Counted from the first letter of the stretch, positions 30,288-42,152 are shown. The stretch: DNA of 64,000 bases from Legionella worsleiensis (GCF_001467535.1 NZ_LNZC01000012.1:264046-328045), one strand, 5' to 3'. Made by a program: numbers and translations. Notes: a model not told the origin generated them from the sequence alone.

Positions 30288-30791
30288 ATGTCTGATACTT
30301 CAGAAAAAATATTACACCAGTTTATGCCAGCACAACGAATGCTCGAAATTGATGAGTGGATTGCAAAATATCCTACTGATCAGAAACAATCAGCAGTGAT
30401 GAGTGCTTTACGTATCGTTCAAGAAGAACATGGATATTTAACTTCGGAATTGATGGATGCAGTAGCTGAGTATCTTGACATGGCTCCTATTGCTGTATAC
30501 GAAGTCGCCAGTTTTTATACCATGTACGAACATAAGCCGTTAGGTAAGCATTTAGTTAACGTATGTACAAACATATCCTGTTTACTGCGCGGTTCTTCAG
30601 ATGTAGTCAAACATTTAGAGCAAAAATTGGGTGTCACACTCGGCGGAACAACTGAAGACGGGCGTTTTACCCTGAGATCAGTGGAGTGTTTGGGTGCTTG
30701 TGTTAATGCACCGATGATGCAAGTAGACAAAGATTATCATGAAAATCTGACTGCCGATTCGATAGACGCAGTATTGGAACAATACCAATAG
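30288..30791 (+). CDS. nuoE: NADH-quinone oxidoreductase subunit E
   Basis: The 167-residue subunit has the four 2Fe-2S (N1a) ligands C93 and C98 (VCTNISC) and C134 and C138 (CLGAC). It forms the NADH-dehydrogenase module with NuoF and NuoG. Confidence 0.97.
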   Translation: MSDTSEKILHQFMPAQRMLEIDEWIAKYPTDQKQSAVMSALRIVQEEHGYLTSELMDAVAEYLDMAPIAVYEVASFYTMYEHKPLGKHLVNVCTNISCLLRGSSDVVKHLEQKLGVTLGGTTEDGRFTLRSVECLGACVNAPMMQVDKDYHENLTADSIDAVLEQYQ

Positions 30792-30809
30792 AAGATAGAG
30801 GTGCTTAAC

Positions 30810-32087
30810 ATGGTTGAATTAAATCAGGTTTGTTATCGTACAGTTCATTTACCAGAGCCATGGACTTTATCTAGTTATGAAAGTATTGGCGGCTACAGTG
30901 CGTGGCGTAAAATTCTGCAAGAACAGACTTCCCCCCAACATATAATAGACGAACTTAAAACATCCGCTTTACGTGGTCGGGGTGGTGCTGGATTCCCTAC
31001 TGGACTGAAATGGAGTTTTATGAATCGTAATGCTCCAGTGCAAAAATACGTCGTATGTAATTCAGATGAAGGTGAGCCTGGTACCTGTAAAGACAGAGAA
31101 ATTTTGAGCCTTAATCCCCATCAACTCATCGAAGGCATGGCTATTGCTGGTTACGTGATGGGAGCAACAGTTGGATATAATTACATAAGGGGAGAATTCT
31201 GGCTACCCTTTGAACGAACAGAGCAGGCTATCAAAGAAGCCTATGCGGCAGGATTGCTCGGCAAAAATATTCTTGGAAGTGGCGTAGATTTCGATTTATA
31301 CAATCATTTAGGTTTTGGTGCCTATATATGCGGTGAAGAAACGGCGCTGTTAAATTCTTTGGAAGGTAAAAAAGGACAACCCCGTTTTAAACCGCCATTC
31401 CCGGCAAATTATGGTTTATACGGTAAACCCACTACGATTAATAATACCGAAACATTTGCTTCTGTTCCTGTAATCATGGAGAAAGGAGGTGAGTGGTTCC
31501 TCAAGTTGGGCAAACCAAATAATGGCGGAACTAAATGTTTTAGCGTAAGCGGCCATATAAATAAACCAGGTAACTACGAGATCCCCTTGGGTACGCCTTT
31601 TAAAACCTTGCTCGAGTTGGCCGGTGGTGTACTGCAGAATCGTAAAATCAAAGCGGTCATCCCCGGAGGAACGTCCATGCCTGTACTGCCTGGCGATGTG
31701 ATGCTCGGGCTGGACATGGATTACGACAGCATTCAAAAAGCAGGATCAGGACTTGGTTCTGGCGCAGTAATTATTATGGATGAAACGACCTGTATGGTTG
31801 ATGCTTTATACCGTATTTCCGAGTTTTATATGGAAGAATCATGTGGCCAATGCACGCCTTGTCGCGAAGGTACAGGCTGGTTGGTTAGATTGTTGCATCG
31901 TATCCGACATGGACATGGAGAGCCTGGAGATATAGAACAACTGGTCAATGTGGCAAATAATATTGAAGGAAGAACTATTTGCGCTTTAGGTGAGGCAGCT
32001 GCCTGGCCGGTACAAAGTTTTATTAAACATTTTTATAACGAATTTGAGTATTTCATTAAGCACAAACGCTCGATCGTTGCAGCATAA
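30810..32087 (+). CDS. nuoF: NADH-quinone oxidoreductase subunit F
   Basis: The frame opens at a GTG at 30801 but the GAGG site at 30798-30801 fits the ATG at 30810, giving 425 residues. The FMN- and NADH-binding [13 protein letters not shown] and the 4Fe-4S (N3) motif [14 protein letters not shown] are intact, with the fourth cysteine in TICALGEAA. This subunit oxidises NADH. Confidence 0.97.
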   Translation: MVELNQVCYRTVHLPEPWTLSSYESIGGYSAWRKILQEQTSPQHIIDELKTSALRGRGGAGFPTGLKWSFMNRNAPVQKYVVCNSDEGEPGTCKDREILSLNPHQLIEGMAIAGYVMGATVGYNYIRGEFWLPFERTEQAIKEAYAAGLLGKNILGSGVDFDLYNHLGFGAYICGEETALLNSLEGKKGQPRFKPPFPANYGLYGKPTTINNTETFASVPVIMEKGGEWFLKLGKPNNGGTKCFSVSGHINKPGNYEIPLGTPFKTLLELAGGVLQNRKIKAVIPGGTSMPVLPGDVMLGLDMDYDSIQKAGSGLGSGAVIIMDETTCMVDALYRISEFYMEESCGQCTPCREGTGWLVRLLHRIRHGHGEPGDIEQLVNVANNIEGRTICALGEAAAWPVQSFIKHFYNEFEYFIKHKRSIVAA

Positions 32088-32103
32088 TTGAGAAGGTTAG
32101 ACC

Positions 32104-34455
32104 ATGGCTACTATTGAAATTGACGGTAAAACATTTGAAGTCGAAAACGGTAAAATGATCATTGAAGTAGCAGATGAGGCGGGCATATATATTCCCCGTT
32201 TTTGCTACCATAAAAAACTGTCAGTCGCGGCTAACTGCCGTATGTGTTTGGTTGAGGTTGAAAATGGCAGAAAGCCCGTTCCTGCCTGTGCTACTCCAAT
32301 TACCAACGGGATGAAAGTATTCACTAAATCAGAACAAGCCCTACATTCTCAAAAAGTAGTTATGGAGTTCTTGTTAATTAATCATCCACTCGATTGTCCT
32401 ATATGCGACCAGGGCGGTGAATGTGAATTACAAGATATCTCAATGGGTTTTGGCGATGATCACTCGGAGTATGCTGAAACGAAAAGATCAGTTGAAGATG
32501 ATGATTTGGGGACATTAATATCAACGGAAATGACACGTTGTATTCATTGTACTCGTTGTGTGCGCTTTGGTGATGAAATTGCTGGAGTAAGAGAGCTTGG
32601 AGCTACCGGTCGTGGCGAACACATGCAAATCGGTACTTATGTAAAACACAGTATGACCTCAGAAGTATCGGGAAATATAATAGACTTGTGTCCAGTTGGT
32701 GCATTAACATCTAAACCCTACAGATTCAGTGCACGTGCTTGGGAATTAACACAGCATGATAGCATTGCCCCACATGATTGTCTGGGCTCGAATGTCTACC
32801 TGCATACCCGAAATAATACCCTGATGCGCGCAGTTCCCAAAGAGAATGAATCAATCAACGAAACATGGTTATCTGATCGGGACAGATTCAGCTATCTCGG
32901 TTTAAAAAGTACACTTCGTGCAGGAAAACCAAAAATAAAGCGCAACGGTTTATGGGAAGAGGTTGATTGGGAGACCGCTTTAAAGTTCACCGCAGAAGGC
33001 ATAAGTCGTATTATTAAAAACTACGGCGCAGAGCAAATGGCAGCTTTCGCATCCAGTTCATCTACATTGGAAGAACTGTTTTTACTACAGAAATTGATGC
33101 GTGAAGTAGGGGTACAAAATATCGATTATCGACTTCATCAAATTGATTTTCGTGATCAGGAAAACCAGGCTACGACACCGACAAGTTCTTTGCCCTATGC
33201 TGACCTGGAACACCAGCAGTCAATTTTGCTGGTTGGTTGTAATGTCCACAGAGAAGTTCCACTGGCTGGGACCAGAATTAGAAAAGCATTTAGAAATGGC
33301 GCCAAAATTCATGCGCTCAATCCTGTCGCTTTCGATTATCATTTTGACTTAGAACAAAGTGAAGTCATTTCGCCACTAGAGATGCCTATGCAATTGGCAA
33401 GGTTGGCTCTAGCGCTTGCAGAAGACACTAAAGTTTTGCCTGCTGAAGTACAAAAATTGTTGATAGGTTTGCAGGCAGATGAATTCTCATGCAAGGTGGC
33501 GCAGTCGTTAAGACAAGAGAAAACCTGTATCGTTACTGGTGCAATCTGTGAAAATCACCCCGACGCATCAATAATCCGTACTCTGCTCTTCGTTATTGCT
33601 CAATTAAGTGGAGCTAGAGTCTTAAGGTTAACCTCTGGTGCAAACACTGCTGGTGCATGTATCGCAGGAATGCTGCCGCATAGAACAGTCGCAGGTAAAC
33701 CCGTCGCAGAGCCTGGTTTGAACGTTCAAGAAGCACTAAATGCTAAATTGAAAGGTTATTTTTTAATGGGGGTAGAGCCTGGTTTTGATTTTGCTAATCC
33801 ATATGGTGCAAGGCAATCCATGCTTGCAGCAGAATTTGTGGTGATGTTATCAGCATACCAACATGAGTCAATGCTGGACTATGCCGATGTGATACTACCG
33901 GTAGCTCCTTATGCTGAGACATCAGGAACTTACATTAACGTAGACAACACATGGCAAACTGTTAAAGGTGCTTTAATGCCTTATGATGAATCAAGACCCG
34001 CATGGAAAGTCATTCGCGTACTTGGGAATTTATTGCATTGTAAGAATTTTGAATATACTTCCACAGAAGAGGTCTTATCAGAGGTTAAAGAGAATGCCGC
34101 AATGACCATGGAGCATCAGTATACTCCATATTATCCGGAGTCTCTTCCAGTTATAAATCAGTCGCTTGTTCGAGTTGGCGAATGGCCTCTCTACAGAATA
34201 GATGCAATTGTGCGTAATGTTAAAGAACTGCAACTATGTGCGGCTTCTGACGCAGCTTGTATAAGGATTAACCCAGTAACAGCAGATAGATTAAAATTAG
34301 ACGATATTGCTACTGTTTCTCAAGGTGATATTGAGATAACATTGCCGCTCAAACGTGATGAGCGCATTGCGGCAGACGTGGTATGGGTAGCAAACGCAAT
34401 GCCTGAGACGGTTGATTTAGGCCATTCCTTTGCTGCAATAACTATTAAGCGCTAG
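32104..34455 (+). CDS. nuoG: NADH-quinone oxidoreductase subunit G
   Basis: The 783-residue subunit begins with a 2Fe-2S ferredoxin domain (FCYHKKLSVAANCRMC), a His/Cys 4Fe-4S motif HPLDCPICDQGGECELQD, a further 4Fe-4S set in CIHCTRCVRFGDEI with CPVGAL, and then a degenerate molybdopterin oxidoreductase-like domain. It is the largest hydrophilic subunit and conducts electrons from NuoF. Confidence 0.97.
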   Translation: MATIEIDGKTFEVENGKMIIEVADEAGIYIPRFCYHKKLSVAANCRMCLVEVENGRKPVPACATPITNGMKVFTKSEQALHSQKVVMEFLLINHPLDCPICDQGGECELQDISMGFGDDHSEYAETKRSVEDDDLGTLISTEMTRCIHCTRCVRFGDEIAGVRELGATGRGEHMQIGTYVKHSMTSEVSGNIIDLCPVGALTSKPYRFSARAWELTQHDSIAPHDCLGSNVYLHTRNNTLMRAVPKENESINETWLSDRDRFSYLGLKSTLRAGKPKIKRNGLWEEVDWETALKFTAEGISRIIKNYGAEQMAAFASSSSTLEELFLLQKLMREVGVQNIDYRLHQIDFRDQENQATTPTSSLPYADLEHQQSILLVGCNVHREVPLAGTRIRKAFRNGAKIHALNPVAFDYHFDLEQSEVISPLEMPMQLARLALALAEDTKVLPAEVQKLLIGLQADEFSCKVAQSLRQEKTCIVTGAICENHPDASIIRTLLFVIAQLSGARVLRLTSGANTAGACIAGMLPHRTVAGKPVAEPGLNVQEALNAKLKGYFLMGVEPGFDFANPYGARQSMLAAEFVVMLSAYQHESMLDYADVILPVAPYAETSGTYINVDNTWQTVKGALMPYDESRPAWKVIRVLGNLLHCKNFEYTSTEEVLSEVKENAAMTMEHQYTPYYPESLPVINQSLVRVGEWPLYRIDAIVRNVKELQLCAASDAACIRINPVTADRLKLDDIATVSQGDIEITLPLKRDERIAADVVWVANAMPETVDLGHSFAAITIKR

Positions 34456-34467
34456 ATAGGTAATAAA

Positions 34468-35490
34468 ATGCTTCAGAATATTAGCATACTGATTTGGATT
34501 ATCATTAAAATACTGGTAATTGTCGTACCATTACTTTTATGTGTGGCTTATCTGACTTACGCAGAGCGAAAAGTTATTGGGTATATTCAAGTACGTATTG
34601 GTCCAAACAGAGTGGGCCTTAAAGGGTTACTCCAGCCCTTTGCTGACCTGATTAAGTTGATTACTAAAGAAATCATCGTTCCGACTAAATCTAATAAGTA
34701 CTTGTTTGTTATTGCGCCACTTTTTGCGTTGGCTCCTTCTCTTGCTGGTTGGGCTGTAATTCCTTTTGATGAAGGTATGGTCATGGCCAACATTAATGCA
34801 GGAGTTCTTTATCTCTTTGCTATGAGCTCATTGGGCGTATACGGTGTTCTTATTGCCGGATGGGCCTCTAACTCCAAATACGCCATGTTTGGAGCGCTAA
34901 GAAGTACTGCACAAACTGTATCATATGAAATTGCCATGGGATTTGCCTTTGTAGGCGTTTTGTTGGCTGCAGGAAGTATGAACGTCACCGATATCGTTCT
35001 TTCGCAAAAAGGAGGAATTTTGCACTGGTGGTTCGTTCCTCTCTTACCGTTATTTATGGTTTTTTGGATAGCAGGTATTGCCGAAACAAACAGAGCGCCT
35101 TTTGACTTGGCTGAGGGTGAATCGGAAATTGTAGCTGGCTTTCATGTAGAATACTCAGGGATTGGCTTTGCGTTGTTCTTTCTTTCTGAATACGCCAGCA
35201 TGATCCTTATTTCAACTGTTATGGCACTGCTGTTTATGGGAGGATGGCTCTCTCCTTTTGACGGTATTTCATTTTTAGATGATATTTTTTATGTAGTACC
35301 TGGATTTGTCTGGCTACTTCTAAAAATAAGTTTCTTCCTTTTTGTGTATTTATGGATAAGGGCTACGTTTCCTCGATATCGTTACGATCAGCTCATGCGT
35401 TTAGGATGGAAAGTACTGATCCCGGTCACCATAGTTTGGGTTATCGTTACAGCCGTAATGGTTGTTGCTCAGGTCAAACCTTGGTTTTAA
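34468..35490 (+). CDS. nuoH: NADH-quinone oxidoreductase subunit H
   Basis: The 340-residue integral membrane protein has about eight transmembrane segments and the conserved [20 protein letters not shown] and [15 protein letters not shown] loops. It forms the entry to the quinone chamber. Confidence 0.97.
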   Translation: MLQNISILIWIIIKILVIVVPLLLCVAYLTYAERKVIGYIQVRIGPNRVGLKGLLQPFADLIKLITKEIIVPTKSNKYLFVIAPLFALAPSLAGWAVIPFDEGMVMANINAGVLYLFAMSSLGVYGVLIAGWASNSKYAMFGALRSTAQTVSYEIAMGFAFVGVLLAAGSMNVTDIVLSQKGGILHWWFVPLLPLFMVFWIAGIAETNRAPFDLAEGESEIVAGFHVEYSGIGFALFFLSEYASMILISTVMALLFMGGWLSPFDGISFLDDIFYVVPGFVWLLLKISFFLFVYLWIRATFPRYRYDQLMRLGWKVLIPVTIVWVIVTAVMVVAQVKPWF

Positions 35491-35508
35491 TGGTTAATAG
35501 AGAAGCCG

Positions 35509-36009
35509 ATGAAAAAAGCATATAAATATATAAGACATTATGTACGCAGTTTTCTTCTGTGGGAACTTTTATCAGGTTTAAAGTTAACAGGTAAATACTT
35601 CTTCAAGAAAAAAACAACCATACAGTTTCCGGAGGAATTTACTCCTATTTCTCCACGCTTCAGGGGGCTTCTGGCGCTTCGTAGATATCCCAATGGCGAA
35701 GAACGTTGTATTGCATGTAAGCTTTGTGAAGCGGTGTGTCCTGCTTTGGCAATTACAATTGAATCAGAGCAACGTGAAGACGGTTCTCGCAGAACAACTC
35801 GCTATGATATCGATATGTTTAAATGCATCAATTGCGGATTGTGTGAAGAGTCCTGTCCAGTTGACTCTATAGTCGTTACTCCAGTGCATCATTACCATAT
35901 CAGTGAACGTGGTCAGAACATAATGACCAAAGACAAGTTATTGGCATTGGGTGATTTAATGGAACCAAAGCTTGCAGCAGATCGTACTGCTGACCATAAG
36001 TACCGATAA
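35509..36009 (+). CDS. nuoI: NADH-quinone oxidoreductase subunit I
   Basis: The 166-residue subunit has two 4Fe-4S motifs, [12 protein letters not shown] and [16 protein letters not shown] (N6a and N6b). It links NuoG to NuoB in the electron path. Confidence 0.98.
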   Translation: MKKAYKYIRHYVRSFLLWELLSGLKLTGKYFFKKKTTIQFPEEFTPISPRFRGLLALRRYPNGEERCIACKLCEAVCPALAITIESEQREDGSRRTTRYDIDMFKCINCGLCEESCPVDSIVVTPVHHYHISERGQNIMTKDKLLALGDLMEPKLAADRTADHKYR

Positions 36010-36020
36010 CGGGGTGATAT

Positions 36021-36671
36021 ATGAATGAAGTATTACTGCAAGTAATTTTTTATGTTTTTGCTGCGTTAGCAGTAGGATCTGCGCTGATGGTGATTAGCCA
36101 GAATAACCCGGTGCGCTGTGTGCTTTTTTTGGTGTTAACTTTTTTTGCCAGTTCCGTTCTTTGGATATTAGTCACTGCTGAATTTCTGGCGCTTATTTTA
36201 GTGCTTGTATATGTCGGTGCAGTAATGACCTTATTTTTATTCGTAGTCATGATGTTGAATATTGATGTCGAGAGTATGAAAAGTCATTTTATGCGATACC
36301 TTCCTTTCGGTTTGATAGTTGTAGCGCTTCTAGTTGGTATTCTGATGGTTGCAGTTCCCGCAGACTCTTTTAAATCCAACGTGCAGGTTCAGGAGATAGT
36401 TACACCGGACGGTTCGGAACTCGTCAGTGATGCAAATGTCCAAACCACCCAGAACCAAGTCTCTAATACAGAAGCATTAGGTCTGGTCTTGTATACCGAT
36501 TACTTTTTGGCTTTTGAATTGGCTGCGGTATTGCTTTTAGTTGCTATCATATCAGCAATCACCTTGGTGCATAGACCAGTTCTTCGCTCTAAAAGACAAA
36601 ATATAACACAACAGATTATGACTCAAAGTACTGATAGAGTTGAATTAGTCCGTATGAAATCAGAGAAATGA
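36021..36671 (+). CDS. nuoJ: NADH-quinone oxidoreductase subunit J
   Basis: The 216-residue protein has five hydrophobic segments, with the conserved [20 protein letters not shown] helix. A polar loop of about 35 residues lies between segments four and five. Confidence 0.95.
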   Translation: MNEVLLQVIFYVFAALAVGSALMVISQNNPVRCVLFLVLTFFASSVLWILVTAEFLALILVLVYVGAVMTLFLFVVMMLNIDVESMKSHFMRYLPFGLIVVALLVGILMVAVPADSFKSNVQVQEIVTPDGSELVSDANVQTTQNQVSNTEALGLVLYTDYFLAFELAAVLLLVAIISAITLVHRPVLRSKRQNITQQIMTQSTDRVELVRMKSEK

Positions 36672-36687
36672 AATTGGGGAACACTTT

Positions 36688-36993
36688 ATGATACCGGTTA
36701 TAGATTATCTGATATTAGGTGCGATTTTATTTGGTTTAAGCCTTGTTGGAATCATGCTGAATCGCAAAAATATCATTTTACTTCTTGTATGCGTTGAATT
36801 GATGCTATTAGCAGTAAATACTAATTTTGTTGCTTTTTCTCATTATTATAATGAGCTTGGTGGTCAGGTATTTGTCTTCTTTATTTTGACAGTTGCGGCG
36901 GCTGAGGCAGCGATAGGTTTGGCCATAGTGATGTTGCTTTATAGAAATCGTGGCAACATAGACGTAGATAAGATGAATCATTTAAAAGGTTAA
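36688..36993 (+). CDS. nuoK: NADH-quinone oxidoreductase subunit K
   Basis: The 101-residue, three-helix subunit has the conserved glutamates in [14 protein letters not shown] and [11 protein letters not shown], part of the proton pathway. It is related to MrpC antiporter subunits. Confidence 0.97.
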   Translation: MIPVIDYLILGAILFGLSLVGIMLNRKNIILLLVCVELMLLAVNTNFVAFSHYYNELGGQVFVFFILTVAAAEAAIGLAIVMLLYRNRGNIDVDKMNHLKG

Positions 36994-36997
36994 AATT

Positions 36998-38971
36998 GTG
37001 AGTATACAACAACTTTGTCTAATTATTGTTTTAACTCCGCTGTTTGGCTCATTGATTGCCGGTTTTTTCCGTAATCAAATTGGCAGGGTCGGGGCTCAGA
37101 GTGTTACTATATTGGGTGTTTCAATATCGCTTGTTCTGTCACTGTACATAGCATGGGGCATTTTGGGGGGACATCTTCCGGCTACTAATTCCGTACTATA
37201 CAGTTGGGCTAGTGGTGGCTTATTAATACCCTATGATTTTAGTATAGGTTTTTTAATTGATCCTTTAAGCGTTGTGATGTTGGTTATTGTGACCTTTGTA
37301 TCTTTGCTGGTTCATATATACAGCATAGGATATATGGCAGACGATGACGGATACCAACGTTTTTTCAGCTACATTTCCCTTTTTACCTTTATGATGCTGA
37401 TGCTTGTCTCCTCTAATAACTTTTTACAGTTATTTTTTGGGTGGGAAGGTGTAGGTTTAGTATCTTATCTACTTATTGGTTTTTGGTATAAAAAAGAGTC
37501 CGCACTTGAGGGGAGTCTCAAAGCATTTCTAGTTAACAGAGTTGGTGATTTTGGCTTTATATTGGGTATTGCCCTGGTTTTTGCTTATACCGGAAGTTTG
37601 GATTATCAAACGGTATTCAAAAGTGCTAGCTACCTTGCGAGCCAGAACATTCAGCTGTTTAGTGGGCACAGCTGGTCACTCGTTACGGTTATTTGTATTT
37701 TACTTTATGTCGGTGCTATGGGTAAATCAGCACAGGTTCCCCTTCATGTCTGGTTACCAGAGTCTATGGAAGGCCCAACACCAATTTCAGCTCTGATACA
37801 CGCTGCCACCATGGTAACTGCCGGTGTGTTTATGGTAGCAAGGGTATCGCCACTAATGGAGCTATCTACAACAGCACTTAGCGTCATACTCGTTATTGGT
37901 GCAACAGGAGCACTGTTTACGGGCATTCTTGCTCTGGTGATGAATGACATTAAACGTGTTGTAGCTTATTCCACTTTATCTCAATTGGGATACATGATGG
38001 TAGCAATGGGAGTTTCCGCTTATAGTGCCGGGATGTTTCATTTGTTGACTCATGCCTGTTTTAAAGCACTTCTATTCCTTGGAGCTGGTTCAGTTATTAT
38101 TGGCATGCACCATGAGCAGGACATGAGAAAAATGGGAGGGTTGTGGAATAAAATGCCAATTACCTACGCTACTTTCGTCATCGGTAGCTTGGCTTTGTGT
38201 GCTTTTCCTCCTCTTTCAGGGTTCTATTCAAAAGATACGATTATAGAAGCAGCTGGTTTATCTCAAATTCCAGGTAGTAGTTATGCTTATTTTTGTGTCA
38301 CTGCGGGTGCCATGGTTACTGCTCTTTACACGTTTAGATCTTTGTTTATGACCTTTCATGGAAAACCAAGAATGGACGAGCATACTTTAAGTCATGTACA
38401 CGAATCTCCTTGGGTTGTCTGGTTGCCGTTAGTCCTTCTGGCTATTCCATCGGTTATTTTAGGTTACATATTGTATATGCCTATGCTTTTCGATAATCCG
38501 ACATTACTCAGTGCATCCTTGTTTACTTTGCCTGAGCATGATGTTTTGCTGGAATTAGGCCGGGAGGTTAAGTCCCCCATGGAAAGCGCATTACATGCCT
38601 TCCACTCCTTATCATTCTGGGTTACTGTTGCTGGTGCTCTGATTGCATGGGCTTGTTATATCCTGTTCCCATCTATTCCGTCCTATTGTTCCAGACGTTT
38701 ATCATTGATATACAAAATTCTTATGAATAAATACGGATTCGATACCTTTTATGATTTCTTTTTCGTTAAAGGATTAAAAGGACTAGGCCGTACGCTATAC
38801 GCTGTTGGTGATCAGCGGCTAATCGATGGGCTGGTGGTTAACGGTAGTGGTCGATTTGTTCGCTGGTGTTCTACCAAAGGACGAGCGTTACAAAGCGGTT
38901 ATTTATACCACTATGCAACGGTTATGGTATTTGGGTTATTAGGTTTTCTTTGCTGGTTAATTCTGGGCTAA
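36998..38971 (+). CDS. nuoL: NADH-quinone oxidoreductase subunit L
   Basis: The 657-residue antiporter-like subunit starts with GTG at 36998, only 4 bp after nuoK. It has the conserved FFGWEGVGLVSYLLIGFW glutamate helix and the lysine-bearing AMGKSAQVPLHVWLPESMEG, and the long C-terminal lateral-helix region. It forms the distal proton-pumping module. Confidence 0.97.
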   Translation: MSIQQLCLIIVLTPLFGSLIAGFFRNQIGRVGAQSVTILGVSISLVLSLYIAWGILGGHLPATNSVLYSWASGGLLIPYDFSIGFLIDPLSVVMLVIVTFVSLLVHIYSIGYMADDDGYQRFFSYISLFTFMMLMLVSSNNFLQLFFGWEGVGLVSYLLIGFWYKKESALEGSLKAFLVNRVGDFGFILGIALVFAYTGSLDYQTVFKSASYLASQNIQLFSGHSWSLVTVICILLYVGAMGKSAQVPLHVWLPESMEGPTPISALIHAATMVTAGVFMVARVSPLMELSTTALSVILVIGATGALFTGILALVMNDIKRVVAYSTLSQLGYMMVAMGVSAYSAGMFHLLTHACFKALLFLGAGSVIIGMHHEQDMRKMGGLWNKMPITYATFVIGSLALCAFPPLSGFYSKDTIIEAAGLSQIPGSSYAYFCVTAGAMVTALYTFRSLFMTFHGKPRMDEHTLSHVHESPWVVWLPLVLLAIPSVILGYILYMPMLFDNPTLLSASLFTLPEHDVLLELGREVKSPMESALHAFHSLSFWVTVAGALIAWACYILFPSIPSYCSRRLSLIYKILMNKYGFDTFYDFFFVKGLKGLGRTLYAVGDQRLIDGLVVNGSGRFVRWCSTKGRALQSGYLYHYATVMVFGLLGFLCWLILG

Positions 38972-39133
38972 TGCGAAGATGGTTTATACGTTGTTACAGT
39001 AATTAAAATCTCGTAACTCGTTCTATCGTTTAATGACTGGCTTTTAATCTGCTAAAGAAAGAACTGATCAGATGATTCTAATAATCAATGACTGGTTTTC
39101 TTAGCTAAATGACAGTGAAGATAAGGTGAAGGT
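38972..39133 (+). other. Unusual 162-bp gap between nuoL and nuoM
   Basis: No gene is visible. Two direct copies of AATGACTGG lie at 39032-39040 and 39087-39095, each followed by a T-rich then GCTAAA-like segment. A CTGATCAG palindrome lies between them. All other nuo spacers from nuoE onward are below 20 bp. Confidence 0.5.
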
Positions 39134-40639
39134 ATGCATCATTTGCTTAATTTATTAATTTGGTTGCCTATATTAGGCGGCGTTTTTGTTCTGCTTACTG
39201 GCGACGATAACAATCCTAATGTTGCACGGTATTTAACACTTTTTACCGTGCTGTTATGTCTTGTTTTGTGCGTTCCTCTGCTTAACGGATTCGATCTTCA
39301 ATCAATTAGCATGCAATTTGTTGAAGATATTGCCTGGATGCCTTCTTTGGGCATAAATTATACTCTTGGAGTTGATGGTTTGTCCCTTCTCCTTATAGTG
39401 CTGAGCATTTTTACCAATCTTATCGTTGTGTTAGCAACTTGGGATAGTGTAACCAAAAGAGTATCACAATATATGTCTGCCTTTTTGATTATGCAGGGTT
39501 TATTGGTTGGTGTTTTTTCGGCAATGGATTCCATCCTCTTTTACATTTTTTGGGAAGCTACATTAATTCCAATGTACTTAATAATAGGAATCTGGGGCTC
39601 AGAGAACAGAGTGTATGCCGCTATTAAGTTCTTTCTTTATACCTTCCTTGGGTCAGTGTTAATGTTGGCTAGCTTTCTTTATATGGGCTATATTGCCGGC
39701 TCATTCAAGATCGAAACATTTTATGCAATCAAGTTATCAATGACTGCGCAAACTCTTATTTTTATTGCATTTTTCCTTGGTTTTGCAATAAAAATTCCAA
39801 TGTTTCCAGTGCATACCTGGTTACCAGATGCGCATACAGAAGCACCTGCTGGCGGTTCAGTTATTCTAGCTGCAATATTGTTAAAATTGGGCGCATACGG
39901 TTTTATCCGTTTTTCTTTGCCAATAGTCCCTGACGCTTGCAGTAAATATGCAACCTTAATGGTGGCCTTATCTCTAATTGCGGTGGTTTATATTGGGTTA
40001 ATTGCCATCATTCAAAAAGACATGAAACGTTTGATTGCCTATTCGTCAATTTCCCATATGGGATTTGTTACGCTTGGTTGTTTTGCTATTTTTGCCATAG
40101 CAGATCATTCAGGACTGAGTAGTGCTGGTTTGGTTCTTGAAGGAGCCATCGTTGTCATGATTTCTCATGCTTTTGTTTCAAGCGCCATGTTTGCTGGTGT
40201 AGGTTACATTTATGACCGTATGCATACAAGAAATCTTGCCGATTTTGGCGGCATTGTGAACACCATGCCACTGTTTGCATCCTTTTTCATGCTGTTTGCA
40301 ATGGCTAATGCGGGATTGCCTGGTACATCAGGATTCGTCGGTGAGTTTATGGTTATTCTGGGTAGTATAAAAGCTGGTTTTTGGGTTGCCTTCTGGGCTG
40401 CAACAACGCTCATAATAGGAGCTGCCTACACACTCTGGATGTATAAGAGAGTAATTTTTGGAGCTGTAGCTAATGATAAAATTGCTGAATTAAAAGATAT
40501 ATCAGGTTTCGAGCTAAGTGCTTATGTTTTACTTGCTTTGATGGTTATAGCCATGGGTGTGTATCCAAAGCCTATGCTGGAATATGTACATCAAACAGTA
40601 AGTCATACATTGGCATTAGCTGATAAGTCAAAATTGTAA
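39134..40639 (+). CDS. nuoM: NADH-quinone oxidoreductase subunit M
   Basis: The 501-residue antiporter-like subunit has FYIFWEATLIPMYLIIGIWG with its conserved glutamate, KIPMFPVHTWLPDAHTEAP with its lysine, and about 14 hydrophobic segments. It forms a proton channel beside NuoL. Confidence 0.97.
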   Translation: MHHLLNLLIWLPILGGVFVLLTGDDNNPNVARYLTLFTVLLCLVLCVPLLNGFDLQSISMQFVEDIAWMPSLGINYTLGVDGLSLLLIVLSIFTNLIVVLATWDSVTKRVSQYMSAFLIMQGLLVGVFSAMDSILFYIFWEATLIPMYLIIGIWGSENRVYAAIKFFLYTFLGSVLMLASFLYMGYIAGSFKIETFYAIKLSMTAQTLIFIAFFLGFAIKIPMFPVHTWLPDAHTEAPAGGSVILAAILLKLGAYGFIRFSLPIVPDACSKYATLMVALSLIAVVYIGLIAIIQKDMKRLIAYSSISHMGFVTLGCFAIFAIADHSGLSSAGLVLEGAIVVMISHAFVSSAMFAGVGYIYDRMHTRNLADFGGIVNTMPLFASFFMLFAMANAGLPGTSGFVGEFMVILGSIKAGFWVAFWAATTLIIGAAYTLWMYKRVIFGAVANDKIAELKDISGFELSAYVLLALMVIAMGVYPKPMLEYVHQTVSHTLALADKSKL

Positions 40640-40657
40640 TAATGCAAGGTTAACAAT

Positions 40658-42100
40658 ATGATAGCAATACTTGAAAATCTCCATGTAGCACTTCCTGAAA
40701 TCATCGTGCTGGTCACCGCATGCCTTGCTTTGCTTGCTGATTTATTTGGTCGTCACAAACATTCAGATATAGCCTTTTACATTGCATGTATTGGCTTAAT
40801 TCTCGCTGCATGTGTGAGTTATCTTTATTTAGGCCAGTTCAAGTTACTGATATTTAATAACTTGTTTATTAGTGACGACGCAGGCAATCTGATGAAACTC
40901 TTCATCTACATGACCGTATTGCTTAGTTTCGTCTATTCAAAAGGCTACATTAACGAGCGTAAAATTCCTTCTGGGGATTACTATATACTAGGCCTGTTTT
41001 CTACGCTTGGAATGATGATTCTGGTATCTGCGCACTCTATGCTTACTGTTTATCTTGGGCTTGAATTAATGTCTTTGCCTCTATATGCCATGACCGCTAT
41101 CAGACGCACCAACAGTGATGCCTCTGAAGCTGCAATGAAATATTTTGTCATGGGTGCTATAGCCTCAGGTATGCTGCTTTACGGTATATCACTTGTCTAT
41201 GGTGCTACTGGTAAACTTGATTTGTTAGATGTTGCCAATGCTGTCGCAGCAAACTGGCAAGAGAAAAATACGTTAATGGCATTTGCAGTTGTATTTATTC
41301 TGGCCGGTGTTGGATTTAAATTAGCTGCGGTTCCATTTCATATGTGGGCTCCAGATGTTTATCAGGGCGCTCCGAGTTCAGTTACTCTGTTTATAAGCAC
41401 TGCACCCAAAGTTGCTGCCTTAGGTATGGCGTTCAGATTGCTTACCATAGGTTTAATCGATATTACTGTTCAGTGGCAGCAAATTATTTTGGTTATGTCA
41501 CTGCTTTCTGCTGGACTAGGGAATTTATTCGCTGTTATTCAAACCAGTTTAAAAAGACTGTTTGCCTATTCCGCAATTTCTCATATTGGCTATGCACTAT
41601 TTGGAGTTTTAGCTGCGAATGCTTCTGGATATTCAGCTGCACTGTACTACATTCTGGTTTATTCCTTGATGTCAGCAGCTGCATTTGGTTTATTGGTCCT
41701 GATGTCCAGACAAGGTATGGAAATTGACAATATTGATGATTTAAAAGGTTTGAACAAACGAAATCCGTGGTTGGCATTTATGATGCTCGTTGTAATGTTT
41801 TCTATGGCTGGAGTTCCTCCAACTGTTGGGTTTTTTACAAAGCTGCTTGTTTTGAAGGCCTTAGTCGATGTTCAGTTGACCTGGGTCGCAATAGTTGGTC
41901 TTTTATTTACAGTGATAGGTGCTTATTATTATTTGCGAATAGTTAAAGTGATGTATTTTGATCAACCACTGAATTCAGCAAAACTTATAGTGAGCAAGGG
42001 TAACACGTTGGTATTTTCATTAAATTGCCTTTCACTATTGTACTTGGGTATCTTCCCAAGTGCTCTGATTGCGGCATGTATCAATGCGTTTATTAATTAA
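40658..42100 (+). CDS. nuoN: NADH-quinone oxidoreductase subunit N
   Basis: The 480-residue subunit has [33 protein letters not shown] and about 14 hydrophobic segments. It is the last of the 14 complex I genes. The next transcription unit begins with a clear promoter 24 bp after its stop. Confidence 0.97.
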   Translation: MIAILENLHVALPEIIVLVTACLALLADLFGRHKHSDIAFYIACIGLILAACVSYLYLGQFKLLIFNNLFISDDAGNLMKLFIYMTVLLSFVYSKGYINERKIPSGDYYILGLFSTLGMMILVSAHSMLTVYLGLELMSLPLYAMTAIRRTNSDASEAAMKYFVMGAIASGMLLYGISLVYGATGKLDLLDVANAVAANWQEKNTLMAFAVVFILAGVGFKLAAVPFHMWAPDVYQGAPSSVTLFISTAPKVAALGMAFRLLTIGLIDITVQWQQIILVMSLLSAGLGNLFAVIQTSLKRLFAYSAISHIGYALFGVLAANASGYSAALYYILVYSLMSAAAFGLLVLMSRQGMEIDNIDDLKGLNKRNPWLAFMMLVVMFSMAGVPPTVGFFTKLLVLKALVDVQLTWVAIVGLLFTVIGAYYYLRIVKVMYFDQPLNSAKLIVSKGNTLVFSLNCLSLLYLGIFPSALIAACINAFIN

Positions 42101-42123
42101 TTGATTATCTTTAATGAAAATAC

Positions 42124-42152
42124 TTGCCAAGAGGCCTAAATGTCCGTATAAT
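42124..42152 (+). promoter_or_regulatory. Sigma-70 promoter of the metY operon
   Basis: TTGCCA at 42124-42129 and a perfect TATAAT at 42147-42152 are separated by 17 bp. Transcription would begin near 42159, a few bases before the initiator tRNA. A C-rich GGCCTCA discriminator follows. Confidence 0.85.
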
